From contig NZ_JAEMXM010000014.1 of the NCBI RefSeq assembly GCF_016482785.1, forward strand, positions 1 to 64,000: a DNA stretch of 64,000 nt, written 5' to 3'. The DNA comes from Paenibacillus alkalitolerans (lineage in GTDB: Bacteria > Bacillota > Bacilli > Paenibacillales > YIM-B00363). Below the pieces are notes generated by a model. It saw only the letters and a list, made by a program, of their open reading frames with translations, made no database searches and was not told the DNA's origin. The position numbers and the translations under genes were made by a program. This document shows positions 29,557 to 38,188 of this stretch, one piece after another; the stretch's first letter is position 1, and each line of letters opens with the position of its first letter.

Positions 29557-31320
29557 ATGCGGATCAGCACAAAGATGATCGTAGGGTATATGCTGCTTAT
29601 CGTCCTGCCTTTCCTTCTTTTTGCCGTGTTCATCTATTATCAGCTGTACGACAAACTGCTCACGGAGTATCAATTGTCGAATCAACAAAATCTCGAGCAA
29701 TTGGCCGGCAATCTCGGTTCCGGGTTGGGAAAGATCGAATCGTTGCATTCGATCTATCAGAACAATGTCGCATTGAGAGATTTTTTGCGCGGAGAGTACA
29801 CGGCGGATCGCGATCTGATCTATACGTATTTGAAAGAGATCAGCCCGGCCTTTTCCTTCGCACATCTTGCGGATCCGTCAATTCGTTCATTGACCGTCTA
29901 TCCGAAATCGCAGACGCGGTTATTGTCTTTGCCCGGTTTTCAACCGTTTGATAAGATACACGAGAAATTGGAACAAGCTGAAATTGAATCATTGCGGCCG
30001 GCCAGAGGGCTATGGAAGCGGACGGCGGTGAACGGGAACGACTTGTCCTTGGCTTACTATCATAAAATTTACAGCGAAACGTTCACAAGCGATCTCGGCA
30101 TTATTGAGATGAATGTCAGCCCAGCGCTGATCGGCGGTTTCCTTCGCAATCTGAGGGAGGTGCACCCCGGCAACGTCATTCTTCTTATGGACAAAGACGG
30201 GCGTATTTCCCGCCATGGGACAGGCTTACACATTTCCGACGTTCAAGCATCGGCTATCGCGTCACTGATCCGGGACAACGGGAAGAAATCGTTTGTGACG
30301 GGCAAGGACCGGTGGCTGGTCAATTCGGTGAACATCCCGCGGCTCGGGCTGACCGTCATCGAAGTGAACAAACAAAATACGCTCTTTATATATTTGACGT
30401 CTAAGCTGTTATGGGTTGCCGGAGGAATTGGAGTATTGGCCTTGCTGTCGATTCTCTATTATTGGATCGTATCCTCCATGACGAAGCGGATCGTGCTGCT
30501 GTCCCGTCATATGCGCAGAGTAGGGGCGGACTCGCTCAGCAGTTTTACCGGCAAATCCGGCTCGGACGAGATCGGATTTCTTATTGACAGTTATAATGCC
30601 ATGATTGCAAGAATAGACGAACTCGTGAATCGCGTTCAGAAAGTGGAGCTGCTGAAGAAAGAGGCGGATTTCAAAATGCTGCAAGCGCAAATCCAGCCTC
30701 ATTTTCTATATAACACATTGGAGACGATGCGGATGCTCGCACGGTCGAACCGCGATTACAAAGTAGCGGATATGGCGTACTCCTTGGGGAACCTGCTCCG
30801 CTACAGCCTTTCCAAGAATGACGATACGACGCTGGAGGAAGAGCTTGAGAACGTCCGTGCGTACATTGCGATTCATCAAATCCGGATGCAGGATTTGGCT
30901 TTCGAACTGGACGTCGAAGACGGTATTTTGCCGCTCCGCTGCCCGCGGTTTATATTGCAGCCTTTGGTCGAAAACAGTCTGATCCACGGTTTGTCGCGCA
31001 AAAGAGGCGCCAAGACAATAGCGATTCGCATCCAACGGGAGAACGACCGCGCCATCGTCGAAGTATCCGATAACGGAGCGGGCATTGCGGCGGAAAAACT
31101 CGACAGGCTTCAGCGTATACTAAACGGTTCCATTCTTGACGGTGCCATAGAAAAACAAAGTGCCGGCATCGGACTTAGCAACGTGGCGGAACGGATCAAA
31201 GCATATTTCGGGCAAAATTCGGAGCTGCGCATTGCCAGTCCATCCGGCGAAGGAACGGTTTGTTCGCTACTTCTCGAGCTGAAGGAGAATGGACATGCTC
31301 AAACTGATGATCGTGGATGA
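29557..31320 (+). CDS. YesM-type sensor histidine kinase
   Basis: This 587-residue membrane kinase has a first membrane segment (about residues 8-29), an extracellular Cache-like sensor (about 30-275), a second segment (about 283-308), a HAMP linker and a His-kinase domain. The phospho-accepting histidine is in QIQPHFLYNTLE (near residue 392). N-box ILQPLVENSLIHGL, G1 VSDNGAGI and G2 AGIGLSNVAERIKAYFG are intact. It would sense an extracellular sugar and phosphorylate the response regulator whose gene overlaps its end. It sits just after importer II, the common layout for sugar-responsive LytS/YesM pairs. Confidence 0.92.
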   Translation: MRISTKMIVGYMLLIVLPFLLFAVFIYYQLYDKLLTEYQLSNQQNLEQLAGNLGSGLGKIESLHSIYQNNVALRDFLRGEYTADRDLIYTYLKEISPAFSFAHLADPSIRSLTVYPKSQTRLLSLPGFQPFDKIHEKLEQAEIESLRPARGLWKRTAVNGNDLSLAYYHKIYSETFTSDLGIIEMNVSPALIGGFLRNLREVHPGNVILLMDKDGRISRHGTGLHISDVQASAIASLIRDNGKKSFVTGKDRWLVNSVNIPRLGLTVIEVNKQNTLFIYLTSKLLWVAGGIGVLALLSILYYWIVSSMTKRIVLLSRHMRRVGADSLSSFTGKSGSDEIGFLIDSYNAMIARIDELVNRVQKVELLKKEADFKMLQAQIQPHFLYNTLETMRMLARSNRDYKVADMAYSLGNLLRYSLSKNDDTTLEEELENVRAYIAIHQIRMQDLAFELDVEDGILPLRCPRFILQPLVENSLIHGLSRKRGAKTIAIRIQRENDRAIVEVSDNGAGIAAEKLDRLQRILNGSILDGAIEKQSAGIGLSNVAERIKAYFGQNSELRIASPSGEGTVCSLLLELKENGHAQTDDRG

Positions 31321-32077
31321 TGAACCCGTCATATTGTCGGGAATCCGGGACATGGTCGAACAGGAAAACACGGCTTTCACGAAAATCGTAACGGCCTGCG
31401 ATGCCATCGAAGCGCTGGAAAAAATCGATTACTTTCATCCCGATCTGATTATTACGGATATCCAAATGCCCGAAATGGACGGATTGGAGTTTATCGGGCG
31501 TGCCAAAGATAAAGGTGCGAAGAGATTCATCATTCTCACCGGGTATGACGTCTTCGAATACGCACGGCAAGCGTTACGTCTGCAAGTGGCGGATTATTTG
31601 CTGAAACCGATCAACGAACGGCAGCTCCATGAATTACTAAAGCGAATGGCGATTGATGTGATGGCGGAACGGAGCCAAACCGGGGAATCCGGCGGCGCTT
31701 CGCGGGAGGAGCAAGCGGAATGGTTGAGCGAACATGTGAAAATGCTGAAGGACTACATTGCCGCCAACTATATGAAGGATATTTCACTTACGGAAGCAGC
31801 GGCTTATCTCGGTCTGCATCCGTCGTACATCGGCCAATTGTTCAAGAAGGAGACGGGCGAATCGTTCGTCCGCTGCGTCAATCAAATTCGCATCGACAAA
31901 GCGAAGGAATTGCTGACGAGCAGGGAAAAGATATCTCTTGAGAAAATCGCCGGCTGCGTAGGATTCGAAAACCGGCGTACGTTCTACAAAGTTTTTCGCA
32001 AATACACCGGACAAACGCCGGGACAATATCGTGACAGCTTGCCGAACCACTGCATCGACAAGAGTGAAAATTATTGA
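31295..32077 (+). CDS. YesN-type response regulator with AraC output domain
   Basis: This protein of about 260 residues has an N-terminal receiver domain (LMIVDDEP, phospho-acceptor Asp in LIITDIQMPEMDG near residue 54, conserved Lys in LLKPINE) and a C-terminal AraC DNA-binding domain (about 155-252). The ATG at 31295 is preferred since AAGGAG lies seven bases before it; an ATG at 31289 is too close. The gene overlaps the kinase gene by 26 bases, implying translational coupling. The probable target is the importer II operon. Confidence 0.92.
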   Translation: MLKLMIVDDEPVILSGIRDMVEQENTAFTKIVTACDAIEALEKIDYFHPDLIITDIQMPEMDGLEFIGRAKDKGAKRFIILTGYDVFEYARQALRLQVADYLLKPINERQLHELLKRMAIDVMAERSQTGESGGASREEQAEWLSEHVKMLKDYIAANYMKDISLTEAAAYLGLHPSYIGQLFKKETGESFVRCVNQIRIDKAKELLTSREKISLEKIAGCVGFENRRTFYKVFRKYTGQTPGQYRDSLPNHCIDKSENY

Positions 32078-32130
32078 AAAGCGAATGGGCCGTTTCCCGG
32101 TTGATGACTGGGTAACAGCCTATTCGCTTT
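32078..32130 (+). terminator. Terminator after response regulator gene
   Basis: AAAGCGAATGGGC (32078-32090) pairs with GCCTATTCGCTTT (32118-32130) with one G-U, enclosing a smaller CCCGG/CTGGG hairpin. A T-containing tail TCTCTTG follows. The next 240 bases, up to fdhD, hold no gene I can support; a GC-rich hairpin occurs at 32280-32311. Confidence 0.7.
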
Positions 32131-32370
32131 CTCTTGCGAAGCTGAAACCGGCAGGTCTTACCTTTGGTGTGGGGGACTGCAAGGCGATGACGGTGAACTT
32201 CCGTCTAACTTGCCCGATAGCTTAACTGTAAGCCAACTTCGTTGTACGGATACCCCACGCCATGTAGTGACAATTCATAACCGCCGGGCCTCGGCGACAA
32301 CGCCGGGCGGTGCGGCTCGTTGGCGCTTGGAATCGAAGCGCTGCACAGAGGCGCGTGATACAGTTCGCAC

Positions 32371-33176
32371 TTACTTGCCGTCTTTTGCCGTCTCAATAAT
32401 TCGTTCCGGATGGGTATAAATATTGAGTCGATTATTCCGGATAAAGCCGATCGCGGTTATGCCGAGCTGTTCGGCCATTTCCAGGGCCAGCTCCGTCGGC
32501 GCGGATTTGGACAAGATGATGCTGACTCCGATTTTTGATACTTTTAACAAAACTTCCGATGAAATGCGCCCGCTGAACGCGATGATTTTGTCGTCCAGCC
32601 GGATGTTGTTTTTCAGACAATGTCCATATATTTTATCGAGGGCGTTGTGCCGTCCGATATCGGTGCGAGCGAGTATGATGCCGTCGGTATTGCATAAGGC
32701 CGCATTGTGAACTCCGCCCGTATGTTTAAAGGCCATCGAGGATTCCTGCATAACCTGCAGCAGATGAAATGCGTCCCGGAGATCGTAAGGGAGGACGTAA
32801 CCTCTTTCGCCGTATGCGCGTCGTTGTAGAAATAGAACGATTGCCGGCTTTTTCCGCAGCAGGAGGTAACGTATCTTTTGTTATAAAATTTTTGGTTGAA
32901 ATTGAGCGGATGCGAGGTGGTTACCTTGGCAAATCCTTGCCGTGCGTCGATCGATAACGAAATGATCTGGCCGAAACGGCGTATGATTCCTTCCGACGCC
33001 AAAAAGCCGATGACCAGTTCCTCCAGATCCGTCGGGGTACATACAATTGTAGCCAATTCCTCGTTATTGATATAGATCGTCAGGGCGAATTCCGTAACGA
33101 TTTCGTCATAAGTTTCATGTACCGCAGAACCGTCAAAACGCCAAATTTTTCGCTGCTTGCTGACAGGCAAATCCAA
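32371..33176 (-). pseudogene. fdhD: fdhD, formate dehydrogenase accessory protein, frameshifted
   Basis: FdhD passes sulfur to the molybdenum cofactor of formate dehydrogenase. The first half (ending about 32775) has EELVIGFLASEGII and the conserved cysteine pair in TSCCGKSRQ. The second half (from about 32760 down to 32371) has the motifs FKHTGGVHNAALC, ARTDIGRHNALDKIYG and FSGRISSEVL. The halves are in different frames; one missing base around 32760-32778 would restore a normal protein of about 265 residues. All key motifs are otherwise intact, so a recent mutation or an assembly error are both possible. It lies divergent from the OFA transporter and near the molybdopterin oxidoreductase it would serve. 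Confidence 0.85.
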
Positions 33177-33248
33177 ACCGAATCCCTCCTTCGGTAATGA
33201 GAGGCGCGAATAAAAAAGTGAATAAAAAATGAAGCGAACCTATTATCA

Positions 33249-33262
33249 TGACAGCGTTTTCA
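33249..33262 (+). promoter_or_regulatory. cre-like site between fdhD and OFA transporter
   Basis: TGACAGCGTTTTCA matches 13 of 14 positions of the consensus TGWAANCGNTNWCA. It lies in the 329-base divergent region upstream of both genes. Confidence 0.4.
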
Positions 33263-33366
33263 TGTTATTATTAATTGTGTCTGAATTCACAAAAAGTTCA
33301 AGCCGAATTACGCGGAACAGCGATCCTGTTTCCCGTGACCGGATTTTCATGAAACGATTGCGTGGC

Positions 33367-33470
33367 GTTGGCGCTTGACAGCGTTCCTGTCGGAGACTAA
33401 CCGTCGCATTTTTCGTTTGTTGTGGAGCTTCTTTCCACGATGAAACGGGATTGCGCCGGTTTTTCTTTTT
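33367..33470 (+). promoter_or_regulatory. Leader RNA element copy A with overlapping intrinsic terminator
   Basis: A 42-base block (33367-33408) is nearly identical to one at 35279. Predicted pairing is GTTGG (33367-33371) with CTAAC (33397-33401), enclosing GACAG (33377-33381) with CTGTC (33387-33391), loop CGTTC. The block's last ten bases, AACCGTCGCA (33399-33408), also form the 5' arm of a terminator with TGCGCCGGTT (33452-33461), nine of ten pairs, followed by TTTTCTTTTT. The two structures share CTAACC and cannot coexist, the arrangement of an antiterminating riboswitch or protein-bound antiterminator. It precedes the OFA transporter. Confidence 0.6.
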
Positions 33471-33505
33471 GTTCAGACTACATTAAAGAATGGGAGATGA
33501 AAAAC

Positions 33506-34771
33506 TTGCAGCAAAAAAATCGTTGGCTGATCGCCGCCGCAGCAGTGGGCATTCACATTTCCATCGGTTCGGTCTATGCCTGGAGCGTGTTCAGCAAGCC
33601 GTTGATGAATCAGTTCGGCTGGGACACGAAACAAGTTTCGTTTACGTTTAGTTTGGCGATTTTGTTCCTCGGTTTGTCGGCCGCTTTTCTCGGTCATTTT
33701 GTCGAGAAGCACGGTCCCCGCAAGTCGGGAACATTGGCATCGATTTTTTTCGGAATCGGGATTGCCGGATCCGGTCTTGCCGTACATCTCGGTTCGCTGC
33801 CGCTGCTTTATCTTTTCTACGGTGTTCTGGGGGGAATTGGTCTTGGTGTCGGGTACATTACTCCGGTTTCGTCGCTGGTGAAATGGTTTCCGGACCGCCG
33901 CGGCTTGGCAACAGGCCTCGCCATAATGGGGTTCGGCTTTGCCGCACTCATCTGCAGTCCGATCATGGCCCGTTTGATCCAATCGGTTGGCATCGCAAAC
34001 ACATTCTATATATTAGGACTCATTTATTTTATCGTCATGTTCGGTTCTTCGCAGTATTTGGCCCCGCCGGAATCGGGGTGGCTGCCGGCCGGATTTAAGG
34101 AAAAGGTGGCTGCCGGAAAGGTAAAGATAAAAGGCGATCTGGCTCAGCTGACGGCGAATCAAGCCGTCAAAACAATGCGTTTTTGGTGGCTGTGGCTGAT
34201 GCTGTTTATCAACGTGACGTGCGGAATCGCGATCATTGCCGTCGCTTCGCCGATGGCTCAGGAAATCGCCGGGATGACGCCGCTGGCCGCAGCGGCGATG
34301 GTCGGCTTGATGGGGCTGTTCAACGGGCTTGGGAGGATCGGTTGGGCGTCATTCTCCGATTATATCGGCAGACCGAACGTATACACGACGTTTTTTGCGC
34401 TGCAAATCGCCGCATTTTTCTTGCTCCCGTCCGTCAACGCGGTTCTCTTTCAGCTTTTGATTTTCCTGATTCTTACTTGTTACGGCGGCGGATTTGCCTC
34501 AATTCCGGCTTATATCGGCGACTTGTTCGGCACAAAACAGCTTGGCGCGATTCACGGCTATATTTTAACGGCTTGGGCCGCCGCGGGTCTTGTCGGACCG
34601 CTGTTTGTTTCCTGGGTACGCGATACGACCAAGAGTTATGTCGGAACACTGTCGATTTTCGCAATCATGTTTGCGGTTGCGCTCGTCATTTCGATATTGA
34701 TCCGCGCCGACATTAGAAAACTGCGCGCTGCGAATGCCGGCAAGGTGTTGGATGTTTCTGCCGAGGCATAG
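33506..34771 (+). CDS. OFA-family MFS transporter (oxalate/formate antiporter type)
   Basis: A 12-segment MFS protein of about 421 residues begins RWLIAAAAVGIHISIGSVYA, the hallmark of the oxalate/formate antiporter (OFA, YhjX) family. The loop FPDRRGLATGLAIMGFG and a second-half repeat are present. Family members move formate, oxalate, pyruvate or related monocarboxylates. GGGAG lies nine bases before a TTG at 33506, taken as start; an ATG at 33497 is too close to it. The gene follows leader element A and precedes a DUF2294 gene and a formate-dehydrogenase-like gene, so formate or a similar acid is the likely substrate. Confidence 0.87.
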   Translation: MQQKNRWLIAAAAVGIHISIGSVYAWSVFSKPLMNQFGWDTKQVSFTFSLAILFLGLSAAFLGHFVEKHGPRKSGTLASIFFGIGIAGSGLAVHLGSLPLLYLFYGVLGGIGLGVGYITPVSSLVKWFPDRRGLATGLAIMGFGFAALICSPIMARLIQSVGIANTFYILGLIYFIVMFGSSQYLAPPESGWLPAGFKEKVAAGKVKIKGDLAQLTANQAVKTMRFWWLWLMLFINVTCGIAIIAVASPMAQEIAGMTPLAAAAMVGLMGLFNGLGRIGWASFSDYIGRPNVYTTFFALQIAAFFLLPSVNAVLFQLLIFLILTCYGGGFASIPAYIGDLFGTKQLGAIHGYILTAWAAAGLVGPLFVSWVRDTTKSYVGTLSIFAIMFAVALVISILIRADIRKLRAANAGKVLDVSAEA

Positions 34772-34883
34772 AAGGAGCATGGGCTTCGGCAACCATTGAC
34801 GGCGCAAGTTGATTTTGGAAGATTGGAGATGTTACAATTTTGCATGGAAGCGAATCATAAAGGCAAAGGACAGACGAATCGCA

Positions 34884-35249
34884 ATGAACAAATATGAAGC
34901 GGAGTTCAGCAACCTGGTCCGAGCCTTCCGGAAACGACATATGGGAAAAGGCCCGAGCAAAATCGTCACCACCTTTTGTAAAAATTGGGCAATATGCGAG
35001 ATGGAGGGGAATCTGTCTCCGGTCGAAAAGTTTATAGCCGCCGCCGACGAAGGCAAGCAAATGCTGCGGGCAGCCCGAACAGAGATGGTGAAAGAGATGT
35101 ACAGAAAAAATCGTCCGGTTGAAATGGAAGAGTTTCTCGGAGCCAACTTCGTTGAACTTTTCGTCGATATCAATATCGACAAAGATTTTGGTTTGTCCGT
35201 CTTCGTATTCGATCAAAATATTGAGGAAAAATTTTCAAAACTGCTATAA
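34884..35249 (+). CDS. DUF2294/MpsC-family small protein
   Basis: This 121-residue soluble protein matches by eye the family earlier called DUF2294, with the block RAFRKRHMGKGPSKIV near the N-terminus and CEMEGNLSPVEKFI in the middle. Members lie next to formate dehydrogenase or OFA transporter genes in Bacillales; some are called MpsC for a proposed sodium-linked membrane-potential system. Its biochemical role is unclear. The ATG at 34884 has only a weak ribosome site (AAAGGA, 14 bases upstream). The gene lies between the two leader element copies and probably shares the OFA transcript. Confidence 0.75.
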   Translation: MNKYEAEFSNLVRAFRKRHMGKGPSKIVTTFCKNWAICEMEGNLSPVEKFIAAADEGKQMLRAARTEMVKEMYRKNRPVEMEEFLGANFVELFVDINIDKDFGLSVFVFDQNIEEKFSKLL

Positions 35250-35250
35250 T
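35221..35250 (+). promoter_or_regulatory. Promoter upstream of leader element B
   Basis: TTGAGG (35221-35226) and TATAAT (35245-35250) are separated by 18 bases, a good sigma-A promoter. It overlaps the last codons of the DUF2294 gene and would start an RNA just ahead of leader element B. Confidence 0.65.
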
Positions 35251-35278
35251 AATAAATTAGCTGAAGATGATATGAGCA

Positions 35279-35370
35279 GTTGGCACTTGGCAGCGACCCT
35301 GCTAAAGACTAACCGCCGCAGAATCTCTTTTCGTTGTTACGCGAAAAGACGATAAGCGGCGGTTTTTTAT
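35279..35370 (+). promoter_or_regulatory. Leader RNA element copy B with overlapping intrinsic terminator
   Basis: The 42-base block 35279-35320 differs from copy A at nine positions. GTTGG (35279-35283) can pair with CTAAC (35309-35313). The inner stem is GGCAG (35289-35293) with CTGCT (35299-35303), loop CGACC. In copy A the second pair of this stem is A-T where here it is G-C, a compensatory change. AACCGCCGC (35311-35319) pairs perfectly with GCGGCGGTT (35356-35364), followed by TTTTTT and enclosing a TCTTTTCG/CGAAAAGA hairpin: a strong intrinsic terminator whose 5' arm competes with the block. It lies before the oxidoreductase gene at 35415. Confidence 0.65.
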
Positions 35371-35414
35371 TTGAATGGAAAAAAGAGAGCTTGCTTCGAA
35401 AGGATGAGAAAAAG

Positions 35415-37766
35415 ATGGGGAAAACAAAACATACCGGGCCGATGAAGTTAAACACATTCCCTAAACCGTCCCTGTGGGCCGGTTGGGTTCCAATGGGTCT
35501 GGGGAAGGTGAAGCCTCGCCATATCCGCGATACGATGAAAGTCATATATGAAAACCGGGATAATCTGCCTTATGCTTACCGTATTTTGACGCAAGGGGTT
35601 TGCGACGGTTGTGCGCTTGGAGTTTCCGGCCTTCATGACCGGACGCTTACCGGACCTCACCTGTGTACGACGCGATTGAATGTGCTTCGCCTCAATACAA
35701 TGTCGGCGATTGATTCGAAGTGGCTTGACGATGTAGAGGCAATGCGAAAGATGACGAGTACGGAACTGAGAAAGCTGGGGCGTATTCCGTTTCCGCTTTC
35801 CCGAAAGCCGGGGGAAAACAAGTTTACTCGAATCACTTGGGATGAAGCTCTGAACCGGATCGCTTCAAAAATCCGCAGCATCGATCCGAAGCAGCTCGCT
35901 TTTTATTTGACGTCGCGCGGAATTACGAACGAAGTCTATTATGCAGCATCCAAAATGGCTCGTTTTCTCGGGACGAACAACATCGACAATGCGTCCCGCA
36001 TTTGCCACTCCCCAAGCAAAACGGCGTTGAAGCGTTCGCTCGGCATCGGCGCTTCAAGCTGTAGTTACAAAGACTGGATCGGCACCGATGTGCTTATTTT
36101 TTGGGGATCGGCAGCGGCCAATAATCAGCCGGTCTCGACAAAGTATATGTATGCCGCTAAGAAGGCGGGAACTAAAATCATTATGATCAATCCTTACCGT
36201 GAGCCGTCAATGGAAAAATACTGGATACCGTCGATTGCTGAAAGCGCGTTATTCGGCACAAAGATCGTCGACGACGTATACCAGGTGAACATCGGCGGCG
36301 ATATAGCCTTCATGAACGGCGTGATGAAGATCTGGTTTGAAATGGAGGAGCGGGAGCCGGGTTCAGCGATCGACCGTACGTTTGTGGAGGAGCATACGAA
36401 CGGGATTGAAAAGCTGAAGTCCCATGTAATGGCGCAAGACTGGGAATTGCTGGAGAAGTCTTCCGGACTTAACCGTGAACGGATGCAGGAGTTTGCACGG
36501 CTTTTGGCAAGAGCGAATTCAGGTGTGTTTGTATGGAGTATGGGGCTCACGCAGCACCGGTTTGGAACCGACAATGTGTCGCAAGTGGCCAATCTGGCGA
36601 TGCTGCGGGGTTTTATCGGGCGGCGGCACTGCGGCTTGATGCCGATCCGCGGCCACAGCGGGGTGCAGGGTTCCGGAGAAATGGGCGCCGAGCCGATGTC
36701 GCTGCCAGGCGGAATACCGCTTGATGAGGAAAATATACGGAGGTTCGAACAGCTTTGGGGTTTTGACATTCCGAAATGGCAGGGAGACATTGTCGGCGTT
36801 TCGCTGGAAAACCTGCTGCTGCCGGATGATCATGAGCGGAAGATCAAGCTGCTATATACGAGCGGCGGGAATTTCCTCGAAACGATGCCGGACCCGGAAT
36901 TTATGCGCCAATGTTTGGAGAACGCGGAAATTCGGGTGCATCAGGATATTATTTTGAATACGTCTACGCTTGTCGATGCGAAGGAAGAAGTGATCGTCCT
37001 GCCGGCGATGACGCGGTATGAACAGCCCGGCGGCGGGACGTCTACCAGCACCGAGCGGATGGTTTATTTCAGTCCGGAGATCGAAGGTCCGCGAATGGAA
37101 GAAGCGCGTTCGGAATGGGAGATTTACGTCGATTTGGCCGGCCGGGTTTACCCGGAGAAGAAGCATTTGATTGAATTTCGGAGCGCACAGGAGATTCGCA
37201 ATGAAATCACGGTAGCGGTGCCGTATTACGACGGAATTCAGCATCTGAAAAACCGCGGGGACGTGTTCCAGTGGGGAGGCGCTTGGCTTTGCGAAGGCGG
37301 GGTTTGTCCGACGCCGGACGGGCGCGGAAATCTGCTCCCCATCGAGCAACCGGAATTGCGCAAGCCGGAAGGACATTTTTATGTAACGACACGCCGCGGC
37401 AAACAGTTCAATTCCATGATATACAGCGAAACCGATCCTTTCAACGCTGCCGATCGGTACGATGTATTGATTCATGTCGATGACGCTGCTTCCTTGAACA
37501 TCCGGGAAGGTGAAACGATCGTCGTTTACAACCGGCACGGGATGCTCCAAGGGAGAGCAAAATTCGAGGATACGAGGCCTGGGAACATTCAGGTCCACTG
37601 GCCGGAAGGAAACTGCCTCATTCCGAAAGGGGTATATGAGAAATACGCCGGCATTCCCGAATACAACACTGCCGTCATCGTGGAAAAAGCGGAAACATAC
37701 TATGCATACAAAGATACGAAGTATGCCGAGAAACGGGTGGAGGAGCTGGAGATGGAAGTAGGCTAG
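35415..37766 (+). CDS. FdhF/YdeP-family molybdopterin oxidoreductase (formate dehydrogenase-like)
   Basis: This 783-residue protein matches the FdhF/YdeP alpha-subunit family. Features are GVCDGCALGVSGLHD and the nearby CTTRLN near the N-terminus, and ICHSPSKTAL with Cys197 as the likely molybdenum ligand in place of selenocysteine. The cofactor-binding block FVWSMGLTQHRFGTDNVSQV and a C-terminal molydopterin dinucleotide-binding domain beginning GHFYVTTRRGKQFNSM are also present. The N-terminal iron-sulfur extensions of larger FdhA proteins are absent. It would oxidise formate or a related substrate in the cytoplasm. AAAGGATG lies about eleven bases before the ATG. FdhD is encoded nearby but frameshifted, which matters if this enzyme needs it. 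Confidence 0.85.
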   Translation: MGKTKHTGPMKLNTFPKPSLWAGWVPMGLGKVKPRHIRDTMKVIYENRDNLPYAYRILTQGVCDGCALGVSGLHDRTLTGPHLCTTRLNVLRLNTMSAIDSKWLDDVEAMRKMTSTELRKLGRIPFPLSRKPGENKFTRITWDEALNRIASKIRSIDPKQLAFYLTSRGITNEVYYAASKMARFLGTNNIDNASRICHSPSKTALKRSLGIGASSCSYKDWIGTDVLIFWGSAAANNQPVSTKYMYAAKKAGTKIIMINPYREPSMEKYWIPSIAESALFGTKIVDDVYQVNIGGDIAFMNGVMKIWFEMEEREPGSAIDRTFVEEHTNGIEKLKSHVMAQDWELLEKSSGLNRERMQEFARLLARANSGVFVWSMGLTQHRFGTDNVSQVANLAMLRGFIGRRHCGLMPIRGHSGVQGSGEMGAEPMSLPGGIPLDEENIRRFEQLWGFDIPKWQGDIVGVSLENLLLPDDHERKIKLLYTSGGNFLETMPDPEFMRQCLENAEIRVHQDIILNTSTLVDAKEEVIVLPAMTRYEQPGGGTSTSTERMVYFSPEIEGPRMEEARSEWEIYVDLAGRVYPEKKHLIEFRSAQEIRNEITVAVPYYDGIQHLKNRGDVFQWGGAWLCEGGVCPTPDGRGNLLPIEQPELRKPEGHFYVTTRRGKQFNSMIYSETDPFNAADRYDVLIHVDDAASLNIREGETIVVYNRHGMLQGRAKFEDTRPGNIQVHWPEGNCLIPKGVYEKYAGIPEYNTAVIVEKAETYYAYKDTKYAEKRVEELEMEVG

Positions 37767-38188
37767 AATAACAGCTCATGGCGGATGGAAACCAAGCCTT
37801 GAATAACCCGCATCGCTTTCATGTTTCTTAAGCTCGCTTGCCCGGATTTGATCGAAGAGACCAAGGCAAGCAAGGCGGCCGCCCAAGGTCTTCGCCGCCG
37901 GGGAAAGACTCGAGGGATATATATGAATCCACCTAACTGGAATCCTGTTGAAAAATGGCAAACGATCGTCCGGGTCCCCATTGAACAGATGTAAGTTTCT
38001 CATAAACTTTTTGATGTTAAATCGTTTTTGATGAAACATCACATGGTTCCCGTGGTTGGCGGGAAAGCTTACGGAATGGTACAATCCTCATATTCCCTGT
38101 ATCGCAGGCTGCGGTTTCGTCATCGTTTCGAATCCGATCCGCAAATTTTCAAGTTGATCTGTTGATCTGATGAAGGAGAATTTCAACG
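37767..38188. other. 422-base gap without a recognisable gene
   Basis: Between the oxidoreductase and mqnB I see no protein I can support. Minus-strand frames of 72 and 102 codons exist but lack ribosome sites and family resemblance. The sequence has coding-like GC-rich patches at 37830-37920, so a decayed gene is possible. A good Shine-Dalgarno for mqnB (AAGGAG) lies at the right edge. Confidence 0.4.

Noticed and set aside
35279-35320. Interpretation of the leader element as a preQ1-I, LicT/RAT, T-box or ANTAR target
   Set aside because: The GTTGG/CTAAC plus CAG/CTG two-stem layout and its loop CGNNC do not match the conserved cores of those classes as I remember them; ANTAR hexaloops need A and G at fixed positions that are absent.
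37776-38084. Minus-strand frame of 102 codons after the oxidoreductase gene, considered as a DUF1641-type formate dehydrogenase partner
   Set aside because: Sequence does not resemble DUF1641 or any partner subunit and lacks a start site.
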